A stretch of 64,000 nucleotides of DNA from assembly GCF_000247815.1 (NCBI RefSeq), contig NC_021673.1:39138592-39202591 (forward strand). The letters are read 5' to 3'. This DNA comes from Ficedula albicollis. Taxonomy: Eukaryota > Chordata > Aves > Passeriformes > Muscicapidae. Below, in pieces: positions 53,901-64,000 of the stretch. The translations under genes were made by a program, and so were the position numbers. The notes below the pieces were generated by a model that saw only the letters and a program-made list of their open reading frames with translations, had not been told where the DNA came from and searched no databases. Every line of letters starts with the position of its first letter. Position 1 is the stretch's first letter.

Positions 53901-56189
53901 TTATTTTTTTCTGTTGGCAGAGGAGGGAGGAGGAGAGAAAGTAATTAAGTGCATGAATGCCTCAGAGATCATTTCTTTTCCAAATTATCTGAAGAATGCA
54001 GGAGGTTTTAATCTTGATTTGAGGAATTCAGATTCATCTGTGCTTCCAGATTAGCCCAGCTACCACGTGTTTCTCACCACAATTACATGATCATACACCA
54101 ATATTTGGGTACTCCAGCTCCCCTTCCCCCCAGCCTCAACTCTTCCATTTATTTAATCCTTCAACACCATTGCCCTTCCCCAGGTCCATCTATGAAAGTC
54201 AAGGGATTTACACCCCTTGAAATACAGCAATAGATCATGCACTGAATTTAGCTTGTAAAACTATTCACTGTAACAATAGAGTGGAAATTAATGGCCACAT
54301 CCTCAGCTGCAACCATCAGCTTAGCTCCATTAAAATCCACCCCGCGGCCTGACCCCTGAGCACTGACCTAACTCTCTGCTGGCTGACACAGTTTCCATGG
54401 GCTTTGTAGAAAGCAGGAAATAGCTGGGGTGTGGGAAAGCCCCAGAAATGCCTCCTCCTCCCCGCTATGGGCTCCTGCAGAGCCCTTGCGAGGGCTGCTT
54501 GCCCACCCTGAGCCCTGGACCTGGGGTGCTCCTCCCAGACAGACATCACCATGATGCAGCCAGCCTGGAACACTTGGCTTTGGAAACTCTTTCCTGCCCA
54601 CAGTACAAGCAGGCACAATTTGGGAGAGTAGCTTAAAAAACAAAAAAAACAACACCTTTTTTTTTAATACATTTTCAACCAGACTTTAGGGTGATTAGAG
54701 TAACCATGAGGTAAGGCTCCCAGAAAAACCTACCATAATTAAAGGAAAAAGGAAACCAATGTCTCAGCCTTGAAGCAGACAAATTGGAAAGTTCCCCTCT
54801 TGAAGAAGTCTTGCTGCCATGTGTGCTTTTGTGGAAATACCAAAGTCCCAGGACCTTCCTCTATGTACACTATACAGTCCTGTAAAAGTCTGTTTAAAGA
54901 AAAAAAGTCTTTAAACTCCAGTACTTTTTATACATTTTAAATAAGGAAATTATGCTGTTTAAAATAACAATGGGATGATTAGTGTATTACTGATCTCTTG
55001 GAATAAAACTCACTTGTTCCGTGTTCTCACCATACAAGTTTCGGATTTTAGCTTTCCATCAGAAAGAATAGTACCCACTGTGCAATAATTTCCCTGTGTC
55101 TATTACTTCTCTTAATGTTCTACCTCTGTCTGGCTTAATTTGGACCTTAATGCCAAGATACTAGGAAGGGAAAAAAATTTGTGAACATTCCAATCCTCCT
55201 AATAAAAAAAAAAAGATCCAAAATCCTTGAATCAAAGTATTACTTTATATGCCACCAATTTCCCAGTAGTCCTATTTCTCAATCAGAATTTGAATAATCT
55301 TTACAATTTGTATTCCCCAAAACTCAAATTTAATGAGTTAGTAGGTATAGAAAGAGAAATAACAGCTGCAGCTTATCCCGCTGTGCTATTCAGTAATGAC
55401 AATGTTATACCACATTAGCAATTGTGACATTAATAAAAAGAAGCCCATAGGATTAGCCAGAGACAGCTGACTTTAGTCAAATGTAGGTCATGCTTTGTTT
55501 GCTCAGAGCTGGGTAATAAATTTCCAGGTAAGTGCTCTCATGTGTCATACATATATGCCAGGAGCATAATTTCGGCTATACTAAATGATCCACATTCTTA
55601 AATTTCTGTAAGCTGTTCTTGAATTATTGTTAAGCATTTAATTCCACAGCAGCATCTTACAGGCTACTTAGAGTTATTAACTCATATGACATTATGGCAT
55701 GTTTTCTTTCTAGTGGCAGTTAATAGCATCTTGATCTGGTTTCCCTTTCACCTTAAGGTAACTGCAACTCTGAATTGCCAGCATTTAACAAAAGATACTT
55801 AGCAAGGAATCAAACTGACTACATTCTGCAGCTCTAGCTAAAGGGGAAAACAGTATTTGGAATCAATCCAAGCAGCAGCAAGATATCTTCCACCACAGAA
55901 GGGAGGCTTTAAAAAAAAAAAAAATTAAAGGAAATAAAAGCATAGCCTTCAATTAATAGTACAAAAGATCCTATCTCAATCTCTGCTACTTTGGCAAGCC
56001 CTCAAAATTTGGATTGAAAGCAGACTTTTAAACATATTCATATTTAATCTCAGCACAAGATGTGCATATTGTACACCGAAACCTTAAAGGCCAAATCCTG
56101 TGTTCAGTAATACCCTGGCAGACTTCATTGCAAAGGGGTGAGAGCACTACAGCAGAAGCTGACCTTGAGGTTGTAATCTCACTTTCACA

Positions 56190-56237
56190 TTTTTTTTTTT
56201 TTTTTTTTATTTTTGGGCACCTTTTTTTTTTTTTTTT
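56190..56237. repeat. Two T runs (19 and 16 nt)
   Basis: T19 at 56190-56208 and T16 at 56222-56237 are separated by ATTTTTGGGCACC. This is simple low-complexity sequence. Confidence 0.9.
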
Positions 56238-57200
56238 AATATTGTGGTAATAATGAGAGGTAACAACAAGATGAGGAGCTTTTTGTACAGGGCATCATCC
56301 TGAGATGCAGAACAGAGAAGGGAACTCATAGTTCAGAAGAGCTCAAATCACACCTTTTTAGAAACGGGAGACTGATCCACAGGAAGGCTAAGTGACAGAT
56401 CCAGATTCCACCCAAGTCTCTTGTCATAGGGGTTGCTATGGCTTCAATCAGCCACTTGTCCCTAATTTTAGGGGCACCAAGCTCTCTCCTCACAGGCTGG
56501 ATGTCATAGGGACTGGCTCAGTCGTGTCTCAGGAGTTCTGGTACAAGTTCCATGGAGAGGGGTCCATGGCTGTACCTTAGTTCATGTACAAGGTAGTGCC
56601 TTGTCACCTTATCTACAATTAATTAGTCCAATCGTTTCTGAGCAACAGCAGTTAATGCCTTGACTCTCTTCTATTTTTACCCATGTCTTTGCTAAAAATG
56701 TATTTACACATCAGCCAGTCCTTGGGGGCTCCTGAAGCACGTCAAGGGGAAGAGCTGACACAGCTATAATTCAGTTGATTTTTGTTTGGTTGTTTTAATG
56801 TCATATAGTCTTGAAATAGAAAATAAAGACCAGGGAAATTGCTTCTTCTTTAGAAATCCTGAAATCAAAAAGATTTTTTTGTGTGTGTAGGGAACTAAAA
56901 TGAGAAGGCTTTGCAGTCTTTCACTACAATCCATCAAGTACCAGTTTCTTCAAAGCAATGATATTTTACTGATCTCTTTCTTGAAGGCTGCAGTTGCATC
57001 TTTATTACCCTTCATTGTTATCGGTGAAGCAAAATGCCATGGCTACATTTGAGGCAAAAGAAATTCCTTTTGTGAGAGACAATTTCCAGCAAATCCTGAA
57101 CACTTTTGTGCTTGACTTCAAGGAAGTAAAGGTGGTCAGCATTCTGCAACGAGTCTTGACAAGTCCGTGTATTACAGTGTATTAGGAATATAGGATGTTT

Positions 57201-57253
57201 GAGGAGGAAGGAAAGAAGAAAAGGAGGAGAGAAAGAGAGAGAGAGAAAGAGAG

Positions 57254-57288
<35 letters not shown>

Positions 57289-57525
57289 GAGAGAAAGAGA
57301 GAGAAAGAGAGAGAAAGAGAGAGAAAGAGAGAGAAAGAGAGAGAAAGAGAGAGAAAGAGAGAGAAAGAGAGAGAAAGAGAGAGAAAGAGAGAGAAAGAGA
57401 GAGAAAGAGAGAGAAAGAGAGAGAAAGAGAGAGAAAGAGAGAGAAAGAGAGAGAAAGAGAGAGAAAGAGAGAGAAAGAGAGAGAAAGAGAGAGAAAGAGA
57501 GAGAAAGAGAGAGAAAGAGAGAGAA
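57201..57525. repeat. 325-nt pure purine tract, (GAGAGAAAGA)n microsatellite
   Basis: Every base on the + strand from 57201 to 57525 is A or G. After an irregular GGA/GAAA-rich leader, the tract becomes an almost perfect 10-nt repeat GAGAGAAAGA, about 28 units. The unit has mirror symmetry, so the tract can in principle form intramolecular triplex (H-DNA) under supercoiling. Open frames through it (Arg/Glu/Lys-rich on +, Ser/Leu/Phe-rich on -) are consequences of the repeat and not proteins. Confidence 0.96.
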
Positions 57526-57562
57526 TCCACAACACACATGCACACAAAATTTTTTAAAAATT

Positions 57563-57580
57563 AAAAAAAAAAAAAAAAAA
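57563..57580. repeat. Poly-A run (18 nt)
   Basis: This A18 run follows a CA-rich and A/T-rich junction just after the purine tract. It is simple sequence. Confidence 0.9.
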
Positions 57581-57991
57581 GCCAGGAGGACAAATGACAC
57601 TCTGAAAAACTAATGATAGGAGCGAATTTGTCTAGGGGTCAGAACCACGCAACTCCAATAAGTATTGCACACATATGTCATCCCAGAGCAGCACTGGCCA
57701 GCCTGCCTTTTATTGATGATTTCTACCTGCTTTGCAGAAGGACAGAGAAGCCAGCTGAACAGCACTCAGCCTTATTAGGCAGATGAGGCTCCCTCACGTG
57801 CATAAAAATGCACACACCACACACAGAAACATCCTCTCTTACAGAAAATGGTTTCAGCAAAATGAAAGCATATTTTGTCTGAAATTGTCTATATTTTTCC
57901 TCAATATATAAATGAAACATTTTCAGTGGGATAATAAAAAAATAAACAGATCACGTTTACGTAAGTGGGGGGAGGATGGGGTTTGTATTTC

Positions 57992-58091
57992 TTTTTTTTT
58001 TTTTTTTTTTTTTGGCAGAGAGTAAAACAAAGAAGACCTTTTTTTTTTTTTTTTTTTTTTTTTTCTGGCAGAGAGTAAAACAAAGAAGACC
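57992..58091. repeat. Duplicated poly-T plus 25-bp unit (53-bp period)
   Basis: T22 (57992-58013) is followed by GGCAGAGAGTAAAACAAAGA and AGACC. T26 (58039-58064) plus CT is then followed by the same 25 bp from 58067. The two units differ only in T-run length and a CT interruption, so the duplication included a homopolymer. Confidence 0.92.
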
Positions 58092-58910
58092 TTTTGGTGG
58101 GAAAAATCAATCCCTTCACTGATGGGCTGGCTGTCTCCCTGTCTGCACAGGCTGATGCTCCTTTGTTCCCAGCTCTGTTCCCCAGCCTTCCAGCTGAGCT
58201 GGTGCCTCAGAGGATGCCTCCTGGCTCCCTCCCACCGAGCACAGCCCAGAAAGGCAGCTCACTGCCCACCCTTCTCACCCCTGTTGTGACTAACATCTAA
58301 AACCCCTCTTCCCACAGGATGCAATGCTAGCAGAAGCAGGACTTTCCAAAAACTCGTATTCCCTTTTCTTCCCTGCCTTAAAAATATGAAAGAGAGTTTT
58401 TTGCTATTAATTCAGGGCTTTTTTTTTTTTTTTTTCTCTGTCTCTTAGAGCCAATCAACAACACAGCACAAGAGCATGGTCAGGGTGACAGGCAAGAAAT
58501 GAGTCTTCCTCACCAAATGATTTGCAGTGGCAACCTTTGTTTTGGATAAAAGCCTGAGGCTTCTACGTGCAGCAAGGCCAAAGAAGGAAAGCTATTTCAC
58601 ACAAGCAGAGCATGTAGCTCATTAGAGCTGTGGGGATGTTCAACACAGGTGATAGGATGTTCAGCAAGGAGGAGGCTGGGTGCAGGGTCCTGTCCCTGCC
58701 ACAGCCCACGGCAGCTCCAAGTTGCCTTTCTCCCTGGCACAGCCTCAGGAGCGCTGGACTCAGTGCAGTCTCCTCGGGGCTGTGCACTCATTTTTGTCCC
58801 TAATCTCTTATCCATCCTTCTGAGTCTGTCCCACACATGGGAGGCCTGGGGCTGGGGCACAGGGCTGCAGCTGGGGCCACCTCACAGGGCACCCAGGGCC
58901 ACCCCACACA

Positions 58911-58931
58911 TGGTAATGCCCAGCATTACCA
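58911..58931. repeat. Perfect hairpin (9-bp arms, 3-nt loop)
   Basis: TGGTAATGC-CCA-GCATTACCA is a perfect short inverted repeat within the GC-richer patch. It could be chance. Confidence 0.8.
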
Positions 58932-61411
58932 CCAGGCACGGGCACAAACCCCCCACAAACCTCCTCCCACGTAATTACACCATTCCTTTTCAGGCCCAAA
59001 ATTGTGTTTGTGCTAGCACAGCTGTGTGGCTGAAAGCCCTCTCAGACACCTCGATGGAAACGAGGCACAGCAGCACCAAATTCTCTGTAAGAACACCCAA
59101 GGCTACATTAAACAGCCCAGGAAAGGCACAGAGAGGCACTAAAAATAATTTTTAATAATCCAGCCTCCCTCTGCTGCTGTGTTGACAGGTACAAAGAGGA
59201 TGCAGACGGGAGGTGCAGTGCTGCAGGTTTCTCTTGTCAGGGCTGTCCTCTGTAGCTGTGGACAGAGTGCAACCCTTGCTTTGAGTCTCAAAGCAAAAGC
59301 TGCCACAGAAGTTTGTACAAACACCATCAGGATTTTTCTAAGGCATGAATTCACAGCTGCACAGATAAACAGTAGGATTGTGCTGTTAAAAGAAAAGACA
59401 AAAGCAGGGAGGAATTCCTGCTAATGTTTCAGCTTGGGCATTCAGGTGGCTTGGGAATCCCTCCTCAATTTGTGATACACACTTTGGCACTTCTGCTCAA
59501 AGTCCTACAAAAACCAAGAATAAAAAGAGCAGGCAGAGGACAACACCAGGCAAAATAATTTCCAACCTCTAAACCAAATACCATCTGTAAAATATCTTTC
59601 TATATGAGTGAAAAGAAATAAAATAACAATTTATTCAATAGTTATGAGGATGAGATCTGTATCAACTACACATTTGATCAATGCCTAGTCATCAGAAGCC
59701 ATAAGCTCTCCTCTCCTTTCCCCAAAATAATGAGAAATGGCTGAAGACACTACAAGTAAACTATTTGCAATTACATTTCCAGATAATTAGATCACACTGT
59801 TACTTTTAAAACCACTTCTGCATCACTGGAAGGACAGATATCTGAGGAGAAAATGGAAAACAGAGGAGAAAAAAATCCCCAGGTAACTACAGGGAACTGT
59901 AATTTAGGCTTCATCACCAGGATTTACTCATTTACAAGCTGCAGGGCCATTCCTTTAAAAAAAAAAAAATCTGTCACTGGGAAAATAAACATTGTTGCAT
60001 GCAACCTGTAGTACATGCCAGCTCCTTGACAACAGATTTCAGTTACCAAAGATAATGTTGGTGCAATACCCTCAGTCATCAGTGAAATTACCCCTACATG
60101 GAAAAATATAAGGGTAAGGGAGACAAGGAACTTGTCAGGGAGATTCGGGCTGCTGGTGGCCTGAGAGCTCTGACACCCAGACAGTCCTGGCTGAAAGCAG
60201 CAGATAAACTCTTCTTGCAGAGCTGGTAGCTAGTTGCTCATGGTGTTTGTATATTAAATCTACTTATTGAAAAGTAAAATGATTAAGAAAAAAAAGGTAG
60301 CGTTAATCTCCAGTAATGACAGGTGACGTCACTTCACCAAAGAAGACCCAAGATGTTATTCAAGCAACAAATTTAAGAGACATTAATCTCCTCAAGAGAG
60401 TTAAGAAAAATAGCTTAAAAGGACTGGTGACTGCATTCTCTATTCATTTCCAAATAAAACAGTTTCGATTTTGGGAAAGGACCAGGGAAACACCTGAGAG
60501 TCAGACTTGGTCTTAAGAGCACAAGACTCAAAGAAAAGCCCACAAATTGCATGTGTTTGTTGAAAATACCAAATTAAAGGCTGCAAATAAACCAGAACGA
60601 AGGCTAATCAGAAATCAGATGTTGTATCCATTATCATCGAGTGATATCAAATATGATTAATATGCTTATGTTACTATTAAAAGCCTATACTAGGCATTAA
60701 AAAAAACTATGCAAAAATGTGCTAAGCAATTCTTGAACAAGAACCATGGAACCAGTTTTGGGGTGAGAAAATGTAACACTAAATTTCAGGAAAAAAAACC
60801 CAAACAAATGCTCTCAGTTAGATACCCTCAAAAACTAGAGAGTCAGAAGAAAAAGTAACTATTATTTCTAATGTCTGTCCAAATCCTGCTTGTGAAATAA
60901 CACTTATATTCACACCAACATACACACACACGAGTCTTGGGAGGTTGATAAGGAAAGGAGAAACACAGCTACTATACTGCAAAGCAGAGAAAAGGAAGGA
61001 CATCCTGTTCCAAGAATATACAAGCCTCTTTATTATGAGGCAGAAAATATAATGAAAGAAAATATCCCTCTTCACCTTTGAAAGGTGCACAGTCTCCACC
61101 TTGACTGCTGCTCTCCTGAGTCTGCTACATCACACCTAGAGGCACACTTTCCATATATGTGCTTTTATGGGATTCAGTTGTGGAAACAGAGGAAGAAAAA
61201 AACTCTGCTTTGAGGAATGCATACAGCACCTTGCCAGTGACAGATGAGGCCCAGTACTGCATTTGATTGGCACCATTCCCAGTCACCAATGTCTGAAGGT
61301 ACTCAAATCAATTTTCACTGTGGAATCCTGCTGAGGACAAGCAGAGTACCAAGGCTCAGCAGAACTGGTCTCAGGGATAAAGCCAGTAGGAATTTTAAAA
61401 TAATGGGAGAA

Positions 61412-61443
61412 CTGACCTGTATAAGGAACTGACCTGTATAAGC
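61412..61443. repeat. Short tandem repeat, ~17-bp unit x2
   Basis: GAACTGACCTGTATAAG occurs twice in immediate succession without mismatch. Confidence 0.88.
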
Positions 61444-62790
61444 CAGGCAAATCTATGACACACTGATTTATAGGGATTTGTCAGCATGCCAAAGAAAGGC
61501 TGGCAATTTGTTGGCTGGAAAAGTGAAGTAGGAAGCTTTAAGCCATGAGAGCATAAATGGTCACTGCAAACACACACAAAAAGACTGTCCCTTTTCCCTG
61601 GTTTTGTAGTAGTTTGTGTAATCTTTCTAAAATTCCTAGGGACCTAAATATGCCTTGGGGATGAATTTGGACACCAGTTGTCAGATAACTCCTGGTAAGG
61701 CTTCCAGTTTAGCACAGACCTTAAATATCAGGTGTAGGAGAGGAAAGTCATATTTCTGGGAGTATTGCAGCAATAATTTACAATTTCCAACAAAAAATAG
61801 AAAGTATAATTCAGGGAGACCCCTCAACCATTAAAATCTTATGTACAGTGATTGTAGTTGGTTAAGCTGGGTACAAAAATCACTGGGAAATGATGAGAGG
61901 GAAGAAGACTCATCTTGCCCATCTCAGGCACACACAGATATTTTTCATACCTTCAGTATAAAGCACAGAAGTGCTGCTGTAAGATGGCTCTAAATATGTG
62001 CTGCTGTGCTGTTATCCTGCAATACCAGCTCCTCCAGCACAATGCCTGGAATCATTTCTGCACAAAGTGTCACCACAGCTGCTGCTGTATATTTGGCTTG
62101 AAGTTCCACCTCTAGGGAAACCCATGCCAAACTATTTAAAATAATGGGCTGCAATTTATGTGAAATGACTTTGTACCCTTCCTACATGAGAAAGATTCAG
62201 CATACCAGTCTATTCATTAATGCCTCATTAGTTTAAAGGTTCCTTTATAAAGCAATAATACGGGTACTTTGCTTCTCTATGGCGTCGTTCTGCAAAGAAT
62301 GTCAAAATGTTTTCCAAAAGTAACCAAATATTTAACAGCCTCCAAAATCAGTGTGGAAGATGGGAAAAGATTATTATGCCTGTACCTAGTATGCTTTCAT
62401 ATTACTGATAAAAGGAGGCATTTAATAGCCAAAAGCCTCTGAGTTCCTACCAGGGCTCTCCATCCTGGCTTTCACCTTGCACTGCTCCTCTAAAGAAGAG
62501 AGAGAAAGCCATGTCACAGGCAGAGCTGTACACAAATTCAGGAAGAAAAGCTCACTCTGTCAGGGAAATCAAGCTCACCAGTGCAAAAACTGTGTGGAAT
62601 TCTCTACCTCATGTGTGGGTTGTGCAGCCAGGGTTTCTTATTTGTGTACTTGACGGATGGCTTGAAAAATATTACAAGAAAGTTACAATGAAATCACAAA
62701 AACATACACAAGTTCAAGCCTACAAAGCACTTAAGCAAGAGATTAGCTTCCAGCATAGGAGTAATGAAAAACAATGCAACATAACCTGTT

Positions 62791-62966
62791 TTACCAACTC
62801 AGAGAGTAAAGCAAGAATTTGCTCTCATGCTTAATTAATGTCTGATGGGGGACAGTAAAGGCTGCCACATAAATACACAATATTTACCAACTCAGTAAAG
62901 CAAGAATTTGCTCTCATGCTTAATGTCTGATGGAGGACAGTAAAGGCTGCCACATAAATACACAAT
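62791..62966. repeat. Tandem duplication, 93-bp unit x2 with small indels
   Basis: Copy 1 is 62791-62883 and copy 2 is 62884-62966. They share TTACCAACTCAG, GCAAGAATTTGCTCTCATGC and GCCACATAAATACACAAT. Copy 2 lacks a few bases near AGAGAG and AATTAAT and has GGAGG for GGGGG. It is slightly older-looking than the perfect duplications. Confidence 0.93.
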
Positions 62967-64000
62967 TCTTCCACAAAGTTCACTGTTCACTGTATTATCT
63001 ACCTGAAAGTGGCCAAATTTACACTCCCTCTCAGCTATGAACTCTGTTCTTAGATAGAGGTCATCCCCGGCTCCACAGTTTTGAATGCTGATGCAGTTTG
63101 AGTGTTGTCAATTTTCTTGAAAGCTGAGAACAAATTGCTCTCTCTCTGCTGCCCATCTCTTTCAGTTTTTCCTCCAAGGAATACTGGAGGCTGGTAATAG
63201 AAACTTCTGGAAGGAAACAAGCAGGTAGTATAGCATATCTTCACTCTTCTGCCCAAAGGTAGCCCCATTACTTGCACTGCTTATTTTTATTCATGCTAAA
63301 ATAAAGTGGACCACTAAGTAACCTAGTTTCTGTGAGCCAGACAGCCCTGCTGAGCAAATTCACAGCTATCTAATTCAAATCACATATTTTCTCAAAGCCT
63401 GCCAGTGACCTCCTACAGAAGCTATAGAAATCCTGGTTCATCTTTGTCTCAAACTGACAATGATAACTCAAGCTGGGCACATGGTCATTTTTCTGGTCAG
63501 GAGATTTCTTATGACATTCCTTCAGCCACATATCTAAGATACTTCCTGCTCTTTCATTCACGATATATTTATTTCTCTCTTTCTGAAGGTGATATTTACA
63601 TCCTTAATGTCTTGGCACCTTCTGGAACCACACAAGCAATTTTCTATGTTTATTTGCTGTAGTGTACCTAACTGGCTGGCAGACAAAACCCAAAGTTATC
63701 AAGATTAAAAAAGCAGCCCTACCTCTGTAACAGCTGGCTCGTTCCTGTGTAATTTATCTGTGTTTTACACACACCCAAAACTCACCCCACTTAGGGTGAA
63801 TGATTGAAATGATTAATCCAGTGCTTAAGATGAAGGTATGAGGAGACCTAGACCATCTGTAAAGATCACCAGGAACCTGCTGCAAGCCTACATTTTGACA
63901 ATATGCATGTTCCTGACAGCTGAGATAATTGAACACTCTGCATACAGGCATCTTCCCTAGGGGGTGTGCTGCAGAAAGGAAAAATGCAGCCCCAGACCGT
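62967..64000. other. Non-coding stretch, no gene seen
   Basis: This is AT-rich unique sequence to the window edge. Frames of 85 codons or fewer are not convincing. Confidence 0.6.

Larger units (their letters stand above)
44672..57200. other. Long non-coding stretch, no gene seen
   Basis: These 12.5 kb hold no recognised gene. Simple tracts are T19 at 56190-56208 and T16 at 56222-56237, plus A runs near 55913-55923. A few inverted repeats are listed separately. A modestly GC-rich, CpG-containing patch lies at 50860-50970. Chance frames reach 128 codons (47229-47615, - strand) with no recognisable product. Confidence 0.55.
58092..62790. other. Non-coding stretch, GC-richer patch at 58.6-59.1 kb, no gene seen
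   Basis: T17 lies at 58419-58435. The 58649-59155 patch is GC-richer and holds a 168-codon + strand frame. Its predicted peptide has no recognisable domain, is rich in Ser, Pro and Ala, and CpG is sparse, so I do not call a gene. The rest is AT-rich unique sequence. Confidence 0.5.

Noticed and set aside
57018..57600. Arg/Glu/Lys-rich and Ser/Leu/Phe-rich frames of 120-175 codons
   Set aside because: They are direct consequences of the GAGAGAAAGA repeat read in different frames and have no independent coding signal.
58649..59155. 168-codon + strand frame in the GC-richer patch
   Set aside because: GC-rich DNA has fewer chance stops. The peptide has no domain, signal peptide or convincing conservation clue, and no splice or promoter context is visible.

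Overview
This window looks like AT-rich, non-coding vertebrate nuclear DNA, most probably from a bird. The main evidence is two stretches that read like avian CR1 (chicken repeat 1) LINEs. One, on the + strand at about 18058-19113, carries the reverse-transcriptase C-terminal and 3' region. The other, on the - strand at 39264-39690, is a classic CR1 3' portion. I compared both with the family from memory, not by search. I found no prokaryotic-type gene, no tRNA or rRNA, no CRISPR array and no complete protein-coding gene. Open frames longer than about 140 codons occur only inside a giant G homopolymer, inside a GA microsatellite and in one unconvincing GC-rich patch (58649-59155). The window is best read as intergenic or intronic DNA. 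The only protein-like signal is a weak - strand exon candidate near 8.1-8.7 kb: a hydrophobic segment followed by a Cys-rich stretch with N-glycosylation sequons.

Layout: 1-18 kb is unique-looking AT-rich DNA with T and A homopolymers and three short tandem duplications. At 18.06-19.11 kb lies the + strand CR1, which contains an internal 61/55-bp duplication and is split by a 174-bp TG...CA insertion with a 5-bp target-site duplication, probably a solo LTR. From 19 to 38 kb there is more unique sequence with many local duplications (46-98 bp units) and two patches that look like conserved regulatory sequence. At 38.0 kb there is a T21-AA-G25-T23-AA composite. At 39.26 kb the - strand CR1 runs into 1,053 consecutive Gs (39691-40743), followed by 8 Cs and two partial copies of a 49-bp GC-rich unit. 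From 41.6 to 44.7 kb there is a cluster of duplications (76, 165 and 130 bp periods). At 57.2-57.5 kb there is a 325-nt uninterrupted purine tract, mostly a 10-nt GAGAGAAAGA repeat. At 58.0 kb a poly-T plus 25-nt unit is duplicated. A 93-bp duplication lies at 62.8 kb.

Two themes stand out. The first is the number of recent two-copy tandem duplications, about 18 in 64 kb, mostly 46-165 bp in period and nearly identical. They are either a real mutational signature or an assembly effect. The second is the giant poly-G tract, whose G-then-C junction and position inside a CR1 suggest an assembly or sequencing artefact that hides a GC-rich repeat. There is no operon-like or multi-gene system to describe.
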